NCBI RefSeq assembly: GCF_900167155.1
Contig: NZ_FUXU01000027.1
Coordinates: 1-53,009 of the forward strand
Length of the DNA stretch: 53,009 nucleotides
Reading direction: 5' to 3'
Source of the DNA: Enterovibrio nigricans DSM 22720
GTDB lineage: Bacteria; Pseudomonadota; Gammaproteobacteria; Enterobacterales; Vibrionaceae
The notes under the pieces were generated by a model, which worked only from the letters and a program-made list of their open reading frames with translations, made no database searches and was not told the DNA's origin. Shown in pieces: positions 45,695 through 53,009 of this stretch (its first letter is position 1; every line of letters starts with the position of its first letter). A program made the position numbers and the translations under genes.

Positions 45695-48067
45695 TTAATT
45701 TTGCTGCGCGTCACTCTTTTGCGGCGTCACAAGCTCGATTCCAAGCGGATTGTTCTGTAACGCTAACGTCAGAACATCATCAATCCAGCGTACGGCATGG
45801 ATATCGAGATCCGCTTTGACGTTGTCTGGAATTTCTTCCAGATCACGTTCATTCTCTTTTGGAATGATCACGGTTTTAATACCACCGCGATGCGCTGCCA
45901 GTAGTTTTTCTTTCAAACCACCAATCGGCAACACTTCACCACGCAGGGTTATTTCACCTGTCATTGCAACATCCGAACGCACAGGGTTGCCCGTTAGGCT
46001 CGATACCAGTGCTGTACACATTGCGATACCCGCACTCGGGCCATCTTTTGGTGTCGCACCTTCAGGCACGTGAACGTGAATATCACGCTTCTCATAGAAG
46101 TCGTTATTGATACCCAGCTTCTCAGCACGAGTACGCACCACTGTCATTGCCGCCTGAATCGACTCTTGCATCACATCGCCCAGCGAACCGGTTTGTGTCA
46201 GCTTGCCTTTACCCGGCATAGATTCGGTTTCGATAGTCAGTAAATCACCGCCTACCGATGTCCATGCAAGGCCCGTAACCTGACCAACGCGATTACTCTC
46301 GTCAGCTTTACCGAAATCAAAACGTTGTACGCCGAGGTAATTTTTCAGGTTATCTTGATTGATGGTGATAGATTTCAACTCTTTGTTCAGCAGAATTTCT
46401 TTCACTGCTTTACGGCATAGCTTAGAAATCTCGCGTTCAAGGCTACGTACACCCGCTTCACGCGTGTAGTAACGGATGATACCGATGATGGCAGAATCTT
46501 CGATGGTCACTTCGTGAGGTTTCAGGCCATTACGCTGAACCTGTTTGTCCACCAAGTGCTGCTTAGCAATATTCAGTTTTTCGTCTTCGGTGTAACCTGA
46601 GAGACGAATCACTTCCATACGGTCAAGTAATGGACCCGGGATGTTCATTGAGTTCGAGGTCGCCACAAACATCACATCCGACAGATCATAATCCACTTCC
46701 AGATAATGGTCGTTAAACGCATTGTTTTGTTCTGGGTCCAACACTTCCAACAGTGCTGAAGACGGGTCACCACGCATGTCTGATGACATCTTGTCGATCT
46801 CATCAAGCAGGAACAACGGGTTTTTCACGCCCACTTTGGCCATCTTCTGAACCAGTTTGCCCGGTAACGAACCAATGTATGTACGGCGGTGACCGCGAAT
46901 TTCCGCTTCGTCACGCACGCCACCCAACGCCATGCGGGTGTACTTACGGCCTGTTGCTTTCGCAATCGACTGACCCAGAGAGGTTTTACCTACACCCGGA
47001 GGACCGACCAAACACAGGATTGGGCCCTTAAGTTTGTTAATACGATTTTGTACCGCTAAATACTCAAGGATACGTTCTTTCACACGCTCCAAGCCGAAGT
47101 GATCGGCATTCAGAATTTCTTCCGCTTTCGCCAAATCTTTCTTCACTTTTGAACGCTTCGACCATGGCACACTGACCATCCAATCGATATAGCTACGAAC
47201 AACCGTGGCTTCTGCAGACATCGGCGACATCATCTTAAGCTTCTGAAGCTCTTGTTCTGTCTTTTCTTTCGCTTCCTGAGGCATTTTAGATTCTTCAATC
47301 TTCATCTTCAGGCTTTCAAATTCGTCTGGCGCGTCATCCAGCTCACCCAGCTCTTTCTGGATAGCCTTCATCTGCTCGTTCAAGTAGTACTCGCGCTGAC
47401 TTTTTTCCATCTGCTTTTTCACGCGACTGCGAATGCGCTTCTCAACCTGCAGCAGATCGATTTCTGACTCCATCATGGTCATCAGAAACTCAAGGCGCTC
47501 TGCAATGTCGATGATTTCCAGCACTTGTTGCTTGTCATGCAGCTTGAGCGGCATGTGCGCGGCAATGGTATCGGCCAATCGCGCTGCTTCATCAATGCCG
47601 TTCAACGACGTCAGTACTTCTGGCGGGATTTTTTTGTTCAGCTTGATAAAACCTTCAAACTGACTGATCGCGGTGCGTACAAGCACTTCCTGCTCGCGCT
47701 CGTCCATCTCCGCCGTAACAAGATACTCTGCATCCGCAGTAAAGAAATCATCTTCGCGGAATTTCTTAATTTCAGCGCGTTGCAGGCCTTCCACAAGGAC
47801 TTTTACTGTGCCATCTGGCAGTTTTAGCAACTGCAAAATTGACGCGACTGTACCTACTTCATAGAGGTCAGAAATCGATGGGTCATCGGTCGCTGCGTCA
47901 CGCTGAGCAACCAACAAAATCTGCTTATCATTGTCCATCGCTGCTTCAAGGCAACGGATTGATTTATCCCTTCCCACAAACAGCGGGATAACCATATGAG
48001 GGTAAACAACCACGTCACGCAAAGGCAGGACCGGAATTTCAATGCGCTCGGAACGCTCCAAGTTCAT
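45695..48067 (-). CDS. lon: ATP-dependent protease Lon
   Basis: A 790-residue homohexameric AAA+ protease degrading misfolded and regulatory proteins. The N-terminal substrate domain starts IPVLPLRDVVVYPHMVIPLFVGR. Walker A is GPPGVGKT and Walker B LFLLDEIDK in the middle third. The C-terminal serine/lysine protease domain has the catalytic Ser in PKDGPSAGIAM and the Lys in GGLKEKLLAAHRGG. It lies between clpX and hupB, with its own sigma-32-type promoter upstream. Confidence 0.97.
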   Translation of the reverse strand: MNLERSERIEIPVLPLRDVVVYPHMVIPLFVGRDKSIRCLEAAMDNDKQILLVAQRDAATDDPSISDLYEVGTVASILQLLKLPDGTVKVLVEGLQRAEIKKFREDDFFTADAEYLVTAEMDEREQEVLVRTAISQFEGFIKLNKKIPPEVLTSLNGIDEAARLADTIAAHMPLKLHDKQQVLEIIDIAERLEFLMTMMESEIDLLQVEKRIRSRVKKQMEKSQREYYLNEQMKAIQKELGELDDAPDEFESLKMKIEESKMPQEAKEKTEQELQKLKMMSPMSAEATVVRSYIDWMVSVPWSKRSKVKKDLAKAEEILNADHFGLERVKERILEYLAVQNRINKLKGPILCLVGPPGVGKTSLGQSIAKATGRKYTRMALGGVRDEAEIRGHRRTYIGSLPGKLVQKMAKVGVKNPLFLLDEIDKMSSDMRGDPSSALLEVLDPEQNNAFNDHYLEVDYDLSDVMFVATSNSMNIPGPLLDRMEVIRLSGYTEDEKLNIAKQHLVDKQVQRNGLKPHEVTIEDSAIIGIIRYYTREAGVRSLEREISKLCRKAVKEILLNKELKSITINQDNLKNYLGVQRFDFGKADESNRVGQVTGLAWTSVGGDLLTIETESMPGKGKLTQTGSLGDVMQESIQAAMTVVRTRAEKLGINNDFYEKRDIHVHVPEGATPKDGPSAGIAMCTALVSSLTGNPVRSDVAMTGEITLRGEVLPIGGLKEKLLAAHRGGIKTVIIPKENERDLEEIPDNVKADLDIHAVRWIDDVLTLALQNNPLGIELVTPQKSDAQQN

Positions 48068-48101
48068 ATTTTTCTCTCTTCCGTTTTTGATATTAAAGAG
48101 T

Positions 48102-48131
48102 ATATGGGGATAGTTTGTCAGGATTCAACGG
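48102..48131 (-). promoter_or_regulatory. sigma-32-like promoter of lon
   Basis: On the minus strand CCGTTGAA (48131-48124), 14 bases, then CCCCATAT (48109-48102). This closely follows the E. coli lon heat-shock promoter (GCGTTGAA, CCCCATAT), about 35 bases before the ATG. Confidence 0.8.
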
Positions 48132-48148
48132 CGCAGGCGGCAGAATGT

Positions 48149-48176
48149 AAAAAAGGGGGCCCTAGCCCCCTTTTTT
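48149..48176 (-). terminator. terminator of clpPX
   Basis: GGGGGC and GCCCCC around CCTA, flanked by six A and six T. It lies between clpX and lon, so lon is transcribed separately. Confidence 0.88.
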
Positions 48177-48236
48177 CTGTACTCTGACCGCACAAATGAT
48201 TAATTTTGCAGCAGAATAACCGCACAAATTGATGTA

Positions 48237-49517
48237 TTACTCAGCACCAGCAGCCTGATTTTCCGCTGCTTCATAGATTAGCAGTGGGTCAGATTCGCCT
48301 TTAATTACCGATTCATCGATAACTACTTTCGTCACATCTTTACTTGACGGCAGATCGTACATGGTGTCCAAAAGTACCGCTTCAACGATAGAACGAAGAC
48401 CACGTGCACCGGTTTTACGGTCCATGGCTTTCTTCGCAATCGCTGTCAACGCATCATCACGGAACTCCAGTTCCACACCATCGATTTCCAGCAATGCTGC
48501 ATACTGCTTGGTCAGTGCGTTTTTCGGCTCACGCAGGATCTGAACCAGTGCATCTTCATCCAGCTCGCTCAAAATCGCAGTGACTGGAAGACGACCGATA
48601 AATTCTGGGATCAGACCGTATTTCACCAGATCTTCTGGCTCAACCTGACTGAATAGATCGCTCAGCGTCGCTTCTTGGTCTTTAGAACGCACTTCCGCGC
48701 CAAAGCCAATACCGCTGCCTTTCGCAACACGCTGATCAACCACTTTATCCAAGCCTGCAAATGCACCACCACACACGAAGAGAATCTTAGAGGTATCAAC
48801 CTGCAAGAACTCCTGCTGCGGATGTTTACGACCACCTTGAGGTGGCACGGATGCAATTGTGCCTTCAACCAGTTTCAGCAGTGCTTGCTGAACACCTTCA
48901 CCAGAAACGTCGCGGGTGATTGATGGGTTGTCGGATTTGCGGGAGATTTTGTCGATCTCATCGATGTACACGATGCCACGTTCCGCTTTAGCGACGTCAT
49001 AATCACATTTTTGTAGCAGTTTTTGGATGATGTTTTCTACATCTTCACCCACATAGCCTGCTTCAGTCAGGGTGGTCGCATCCGCCATTGTGAACGGTAC
49101 ATCAAGGAAACGCGCTAACGTTTCTGCCAGCAGCGTTTTACCGCTACCCGTAGGACCAATCAGCAAAATGTTACTTTTGCCCAGCTCTACGCCGTCTGCG
49201 TTTGTGTCGCCATTTTTCAGTCGTTTGTAGTGGTTATATACCGCTACGGAAAGCACTTTCTTCGCTCTATCCTGACCGATAACGTAGTCGTCAAGGTGCG
49301 CACGAATTTCCTGTGGTGTAGGAAGTTCGTTACTGTCGCGCTTCGGCATGACCTCTTTTATTTCTTCACGAATGATGTCGTTACACAGGTCAACACACTC
49401 ATCGCAGATATAAACAGAAGGTCCAGCAATTAACTTGCGTACTTCATGCTGGCTTTTGCCGCAGAAAGAGCAGTACAGCAGTTTGCCGCTGCCACCGTCT
49501 TTTCGCTTGTCTGTCAT
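48237..49517 (-). CDS. clpX: ATPase subunit ClpX of the ClpXP protease
   Basis: A 426-residue AAA+ unfoldase that feeds substrates to ClpP. The N-terminal zinc-binding domain has C16-x2-C19 ... C38-x2-C41 (CSFC, CDEC). Walker A GPTGSGKT and Walker [10 protein letters not shown] follow, with the pore loop GYVGEDVE and the ClpP-binding IGF loop ([10 protein letters not shown]). Length equals E. coli ClpX within two residues. clpP lies 137 bases upstream on the same strand. Confidence 0.97.
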   Translation of the reverse strand: MTDKRKDGGSGKLLYCSFCGKSQHEVRKLIAGPSVYICDECVDLCNDIIREEIKEVMPKRDSNELPTPQEIRAHLDDYVIGQDRAKKVLSVAVYNHYKRLKNGDTNADGVELGKSNILLIGPTGSGKTLLAETLARFLDVPFTMADATTLTEAGYVGEDVENIIQKLLQKCDYDVAKAERGIVYIDEIDKISRKSDNPSITRDVSGEGVQQALLKLVEGTIASVPPQGGRKHPQQEFLQVDTSKILFVCGGAFAGLDKVVDQRVAKGSGIGFGAEVRSKDQEATLSDLFSQVEPEDLVKYGLIPEFIGRLPVTAILSELDEDALVQILREPKNALTKQYAALLEIDGVELEFRDDALTAIAKKAMDRKTGARGLRSIVEAVLLDTMYDLPSSKDVTKVVIDESVIKGESDPLLIYEAAENQAAGAE

Positions 49518-49654
49518 TCGCTAACCTCTTTAGGCTCTCGCCCATGTTTGCCATGATCTGAGTCTATAACATCTCGGCAGAAATTACAGAGTGCTGAGAG
49601 ACTCAATTCCGAATCAGTTCGAGTCATCTGACCTAACTGCCTCAGAATTAAAAA

Positions 49655-50278
49655 TTAATCACGTTTCGCCAAAACTGCATCAACCAAACCATATTCAACT
49701 GCATCGGCAGATGACATGAAGTTATCACGGTCTGTGTCACGCTCAATGACTTCCAAAGGCTGACCAGTATGTTCAGACAACAAGGTGTTTAGCTTTTGCT
49801 TGATTGTCAGAATTTCCTGCGCATGGATTTGAATATCTGAAGCCTGACCTTGGAAACCGCCCAAAGGTTGGTGAATCATTACGCGAGAGTTTGGCAGACA
49901 GAAACGTTTGTCTTTTGCACCACCTGCAAGCAAGAACGCGCCCATTGAACACGCCTGCCCCATACACACTGTGCTCACGTCAGGTTTGATGTATTGCATG
50001 GTGTCATAAATTGACATACCCGCAGTGACTGAACCACCTGGTGAATTGATGTAGAGGTAAATGTCTTTTTCTGGATTTTCTGATTCGAGAAACAGCAGCT
50101 GCGCAACAACCAGATTCGCCATATGATCTTCTACCTGACCGGTAAGAAAAATCACACGCTCTTTCAGCAAGCGGGAATAAATGTCATAGGAGCGTTCGCC
50201 TCGGGAAGTCTGTTCAACAACCATCGGCACCAACGCATCCATGATAGAAGGCATTCCGTTATTATTTTGAAAGCTCAT
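49655..50278 (-). CDS. clpP: ATP-dependent Clp protease proteolytic subunit
   Basis: A 207-residue serine peptidase that forms the two-ring ClpP barrel. The catalytic triad is Ser111 (GQACSMGAF), His136 (MIHQPLGG) and an Asp near 185 ([10 protein letters not shown]). A short N-terminal propeptide precedes [24 protein letters not shown], as in E. coli. It stands between tig and clpX. Confidence 0.97.
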   Translation of the reverse strand: MSFQNNNGMPSIMDALVPMVVEQTSRGERSYDIYSRLLKERVIFLTGQVEDHMANLVVAQLLFLESENPEKDIYLYINSPGGSVTAGMSIYDTMQYIKPDVSTVCMGQACSMGAFLLAGGAKDKRFCLPNSRVMIHQPLGGFQGQASDIQIHAQEILTIKQKLNTLLSEHTGQPLEVIERDTDRDNFMSSADAVEYGLVDAVLAKRD

Positions 50279-50300
50279 AGTCTTATTTCCCTAAAATAAA

Positions 50301-50331
50301 TGGCCCGGATGAAATTACTTCATTCGGACCA
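50301..50331 (-). terminator. hairpin between tig and clpP
   Basis: TGGCCCGGATGAA and a nearly complementary TTCATTCGGACCA form a 13-bp stem with two mismatches or wobbles. The minus strand continues TTTATTTTAG. It may end tig partially or set tig/clpP ratio. Confidence 0.65.
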
Positions 50332-50385
50332 TTGTTATCAGAAGAGTGAATTCTAAGTCAAATGTCCACTCAACAATTCTAGCAC

Positions 50386-51687
50386 TTAAGCTTGAACTGG
50401 GTTCATCAGTTCGTTAAAGCTTTGCTCTTTTTCAGAAACTTGTGCTTTCGCTAGCAGAGCGTCGATTGCTTGCTCTTCCAGTGCGATATTGCGCATGTTT
50501 TCCATCAAACGCTGGTCTTTCTCGTAGTATGCAACGACTTCTGTTGGATCTTCGTAAGCTGAAGCCATATCTGCGATCAGTGCTTTAACACGCTCTTCGT
50601 CAGCTTTCAGTTCTTCAGACTTGATCACTTCACCCAGAAGCAGACCAACAACTACGCGACGACGCGCTTGTTCTTCGAACAGTTCACGTGGCAATTCTGG
50701 CGCGTTGTCCATTTGACCACCAAAGCGTTGAACCGCTTGCTGGCGCAGAACATTGATTTCTTGGTCGATCAGGGCAGTTGGTACGTCGATGTTGTTTTGC
50801 TCAACCATACCGTCGATAACTTGCTCTTTGATCTTGTTCTTAACCGCTTGCTTCAGTTCGCGTTCCATGTTTTTACGAACTTCTGCTTTCAGGCCGTCAA
50901 CGCTACCGTCTTCAACGCCGAAACGTGCTACGAACTCTTCAGTCAGTTCTGGCAGTTCTTGCGCTTCAACTTTGCTCAGTTTGATGTCGAACTTCGCCGC
51001 TTTACCTTTCAGGTTCTCTGCGTGGTAATCTTCTGGGAAGTTCACGTCGATAGTGAATTCTTCGCCTGCTTTCTTACCAGAGATACCGTCTTCGAAACCT
51101 GGGATCATGCGGCCTTGGCCCATAACCAGCGCGAAGCCTTCAGCTTTACCGCCTTCAAACTCTTCACCGTCGATAGAGCCAGTAAAGTCCATGGTTACAC
51201 GGCTGTTTTCTTCAGCAGCTGCGTCAACTTCAGACCAAGAAGCCTGTTGCTTACGCAGGGTATCGATCATTTCAGCAACGTCTTCTTCTTTAACGTCAGC
51301 CAGTGGCTTAACCACTTCTACTTTGTCCAGGTCTTTCAGTGCGATTTCTGGGTAAACTTCAATAGAAGCTTTAAATACCAAGTCTTTGCCTTCTTCAGTG
51401 TCAACTGGAGTGAAAGTTGGCGCACCCGCTGGGTTGATCTTCTCTTTGATGATTGCTTCGATGAAATGACGCTGCATCACTTCACCCATCACGTCGTTAC
51501 GTACTGCTTGACCGTACATACGTGAAACCATCTTCAAAGGCACTTTACCTTTACGGAAACCATCGAAACGACGATTTTTAGCAATGTTGCGTAGTTCAGC
51601 AGTAACTGCATCTTCGATGTTTGCTGCTGGAACAGTGATAGTCAGGTGGCGCTCTAGGCCTTCTGTGGTTTCAACGGTAACTTGCAT
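50386..51687 (-). CDS. tig: trigger factor
   Basis: A 433-residue ribosome-bound chaperone and prolyl isomerase. The ribosome-docking signature is GFRKGKVP in the N-terminal domain (about residues 44-51). The FKBP-type PPIase domain spans about 150-245 ([19 protein letters not shown]), followed by the long C-terminal helical cradle. Length is near E. coli (432). It heads the tig-clpP-clpX-lon block. Confidence 0.97.
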   Translation of the reverse strand: MQVTVETTEGLERHLTITVPAANIEDAVTAELRNIAKNRRFDGFRKGKVPLKMVSRMYGQAVRNDVMGEVMQRHFIEAIIKEKINPAGAPTFTPVDTEEGKDLVFKASIEVYPEIALKDLDKVEVVKPLADVKEEDVAEMIDTLRKQQASWSEVDAAAEENSRVTMDFTGSIDGEEFEGGKAEGFALVMGQGRMIPGFEDGISGKKAGEEFTIDVNFPEDYHAENLKGKAAKFDIKLSKVEAQELPELTEEFVARFGVEDGSVDGLKAEVRKNMERELKQAVKNKIKEQVIDGMVEQNNIDVPTALIDQEINVLRQQAVQRFGGQMDNAPELPRELFEEQARRRVVVGLLLGEVIKSEELKADEERVKALIADMASAYEDPTEVVAYYEKDQRLMENMRNIALEEQAIDALLAKAQVSEKEQSFNELMNPVQA

Positions 51688-52101
51688 TGTATATTTAACC
51701 TCAAAACTTACTCAGGTTTGCTGAGTGATGTTGCACGGCTCCTGCCGTTAGCATCCTTTCGTGCTACAACGAATTATCGCCATAGCGCCTGTGAATCGGG
51801 ACACTTAGCGTCAATACGCCAGCATCGATAAACCTCAAAACACGAGGCGTGATTTTTAAGACGCGCCATTATAGCGGCATGGCCCTGATGAGTCGAGACG
51901 GGCCGTGTCCATCGTCGTGTTTCTGTGAGATTGGGGCACTAAAAAAGATTTCAAGGGGAAAACAGAAGAAATACGCATTAAAAAACGAATAAACGTTTTA
52001 ATCGGGCAAAAAATTGAACGAAAAAGCGCAACTACGGCTAGAAAATGGCGTCGAATCAACGGTGTATAAAAAAGGGATTTTATTGCAAGAAGAAGTCGAA
52101 A
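51688..52101. other. 414-base intergenic region upstream of tig
   Basis: No gene is supported here. It holds the tig upstream region; I see no convincing promoter pair by eye. The half nearer the tRNA fragment (51940-52090) is A-rich. Short open frames here have no ribosome site or recognisable product. Confidence 0.5.
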
Positions 52102-52156
52102 TGGCGCGCCCTACAGGATTCGAACCTGTGACCCACGACTTAGAAGGTCGTTGCTC
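52102..52156 (-). tRNA. 3' fragment of tRNA-Arg(TCT), 5' end missing
   Basis: On the minus strand, GAGCAACGACCTTCTAAGTC, then GTGGGTCACAGGTTCGAATC and CTGTAGGGCGCGCCA, matches the last 55 bases of an argU-type tRNA-Arg: end of D arm, anticodon arm with TCT, variable loop, T arm and acceptor strand with encoded CCA. The expected first ~22 bases (acceptor 5' strand GCGCCCT and D stem) are absent; an unrelated AT-rich sequence follows at 52157. A truncated tRNA 3' end next to foreign-looking DNA is the usual scar (attR/attL-type) of an integrated island. Confidence 0.85.
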
Positions 52157-52262
52157 GTTTAACACCCTAAATTTAACTTACTACATATTACTACTTTCCC
52201 TTAAAGTTTGTCTAACCTCTTCACGCCTTAGCATTTTCAGGGGATTTTTCCATCCACAAATC

Positions 52263-52316
52263 ATTTGCGTAACCCCTTGCAAATAGTTACCATTTAAAGA
52301 GCTATAATAGTAAGGA
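52263..52316 (+). promoter_or_regulatory. promoter and operator-like repeat before the recombinase fragment
   Basis: A consensus -10 TATAAT is at 52303-52308, and the ribosome site AAGGA at 52312-52316 precedes ATG 52322 by 5 bases. An inverted repeat ATTTGC (52263-52268) / GCAAAT (52279-52284) overlaps the probable -35 area and may be an operator. Confidence 0.5.
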
Positions 52317-52321
52317 TGTCT

Positions 52322-52693
52322 ATGAAAGATTTTTCCGCGCATGGTCGATACCACTTCGTCGTAAAGCAAAAGGTAGCAGTAGTACCTGCTACTGCATTTC
52401 CTGTCTTGTACCTTGAAGGAGAAGATGGTTACACAATCATGTGGTCGTTGGTTGATTACTTCATTGCATACCCATCAAGAAGTGAAACATGGATGCGGGA
52501 CACTGCTCGTGCGGTTGGTCTCTTTTATGACTACTGTACTGCCTGCCGTAATACTAACGCAGATCGCCGCACCCAACTTCGTAAGTTCATGTCTAGCCTT
52601 GAAAACGGAACAGTGGATGTTGATACAAAGATTGACCCAACTGGTTTGTATTGGGCACCTACTGGTATAACTAAAGCTAAGAGGCTGTGGTAA
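52322..52693 (+). CDS. N-terminal fragment of a putative large tyrosine recombinase (GmtY-like?), cut by an IS
   Basis: A 123-residue open frame starting MKDFSAHGRYHF with an ideal ribosome site. It has no stop of its own: the TAA at 52691 lies inside the terminal repeat of the adjacent IS, so the last two or so residues are foreign. The visible part (hydrophobic LVDYFIAYPSRSETWMRDTARAVGLFYDY, then SSLENGTVDVDTKIDPTGLYWAPT) resembles, from memory, the N-terminal SAM-like region of large island recombinases such as GmtY of gamma-mobile-trio islands. No catalytic residues are in view, since those would be C-terminal. The position next to a truncated tRNA-Arg supports an integrase. Confidence in the exact family is low. 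Confidence 0.5.
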   Translation: MKDFSAHGRYHFVVKQKVAVVPATAFPVLYLEGEDGYTIMWSLVDYFIAYPSRSETWMRDTARAVGLFYDYCTACRNTNADRRTQLRKFMSSLENGTVDVDTKIDPTGLYWAPTGITKAKRLW

Positions 52694-53009
52694 GACCCCA
52701 GAACTCTATACACTTTCAAGCTTCTGATAATACTGTCTTTCGTATTCATTCGGTGACAGTCCACCATTAGTACCATGATTCCGTTTTGGATTGTAGAAGT
52801 ACTCGATATATTCAAATATCTCAGAGCCTGCTTCCTCACGGGTTTTATAGATTCTTCGTTTTACTCTATCTTTCTTGAGCAGCGAGAAAAAACTCTCAGC
52901 AACGGCGTTGTCGTGACAGTTTCCCTTTCTACTCATGCTAATTTCCATATTGTGTTCTTTTAGGAAACTGCGCCAGTCGCTCGAGATATATTGAACGCCT
53001 TGATCAGAG
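52686..53009 (-). mobile_element. IS3-family insertion sequence (partial, runs off the window)
   Basis: The element enters from the right edge. Its visible end is near 52686-52688, where the plus strand reads TGTGGTAAGACCCC, 18-20 bases beyond the transposase stop. This placement and the terminal TG/CA fit IS3-family ends. The other end and the target duplication are outside the window, so the boundary is approximate. Confidence 0.7.
52706..53008 (-). CDS. IS3-family transposase OrfB, C-terminal part
   Basis: The open frame continues past the right edge; 100 residues are visible. It reads SDQGVQYISSDWRSFLKEHN, then SMSRKGNCHDNAVAESFFSL and ends NPKRNHGTNGGLSPNEYERQYY. The Asp of SDQGVQY and the Glu of AVAESFF are the second D and the E of the DDE catalytic triad of the IS3 integrase-core domain. 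The gene lies on the minus strand with the stop about 20 bases from the IS end. It separates the recombinase fragment from the rest of the island. Confidence 0.92.
   Translation of the reverse strand, partial: SDQGVQYISSDWRSFLKEHNMEISMSRKGNCHDNAVAESFFSLLKKDRVKRRIYKTREEAGSEIFEYIEYFYNPKRNHGTNGGLSPNEYERQYYQKLESV

Noticed and set aside
52181-52369. 62-residue minus-strand frame in the island end
   Set aside because: It overlaps the promoter and start of the recombinase fragment and has no plausible start signal or domain.

Overview
The window is a stretch of chromosome from a gamma-proteobacterium of the Vibrionaceae. The main evidence is the divergent htpG / toxRS arrangement, an OmpU-type porin, a rhombosortase, and the tig-clpP-clpX-lon-hupB-ppiD and dnaX-ybaB-recR blocks with Vibrio-like neighbours. 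A genus close to Grimontia or Enterovibrio is possible, but that is inference only. Almost all of the window is conserved core genome; the accessory parts are the two ends.

Layout. (1) 1-2840: the tail of a surface-polysaccharide locus, with a VanZ-like membrane protein, an unrecognised secreted protein, an O-antigen ligase/polymerase and a Wzb-type low-molecular-weight tyrosine phosphatase. (2) 2960-3140: an ERIC-like palindromic repeat with a second degenerate half-copy. (3) 3149-8388, minus strand: gsk, hemH, adk and htpG, the last with a clear sigma-32 promoter; toxRS reads away from htpG. (4) 10585-15058, minus strand: dnaX-ybaB-recR, apt, ybaN and an unlisted 38-codon small membrane protein. 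dnaX carries an almost textbook programmed -1 frameshift site that would give tau and gamma. (5) 15233-18245: a DksA-like zinc protein, a lipoprotein, a YccT protein and the OmpU-type porin. (6) 18246-24606, plus strand: dinG, a TauE/SafE permease, the tightly coupled set priC - histone-deacetylase-like gene - rsmS, then a long folded-looking leader and an AGCS sodium/amino-acid symporter. (7) 24671-30633: a small TIGR02647-type protein, an MFS permease, Tim44-like and TM2 proteins, a TetR regulator and an MFS-acyltransferase fusion. (8) 30613-37661, minus strand: the full menaquinone cluster menF-D-H-C-B-E genes (transcribed order menF, menD, menH, menB, menC, menE). (9) 38048-42981: alaA, rhombosortase rrtA, tapT, and a translationally coupled yfbR - dGTPase pair, then a ComEA-like helix-hairpin-helix protein. 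(10) 43169-51687, minus strand: tig, clpP, clpX, lon, hupB and ppiD, the protein-folding and proteolysis block, with a sigma-32-like promoter before lon.

Right end (52102-53009). Upstream of tig lies only the 3' three-quarters of a tRNA-Arg(TCT). Beyond it the sequence changes character: a promoter, then the N-terminal part of a large recombinase-like protein that is cut off by an IS3-family insertion running off the window. This looks like the boundary of a mobile island integrated in tRNA-Arg, and is the most promising place for something new. The recombinase fragment reminds me of GmtY of the gamma-mobile-trio islands, but this needs a profile search.

Long non-coding stretches are described as their own entries.
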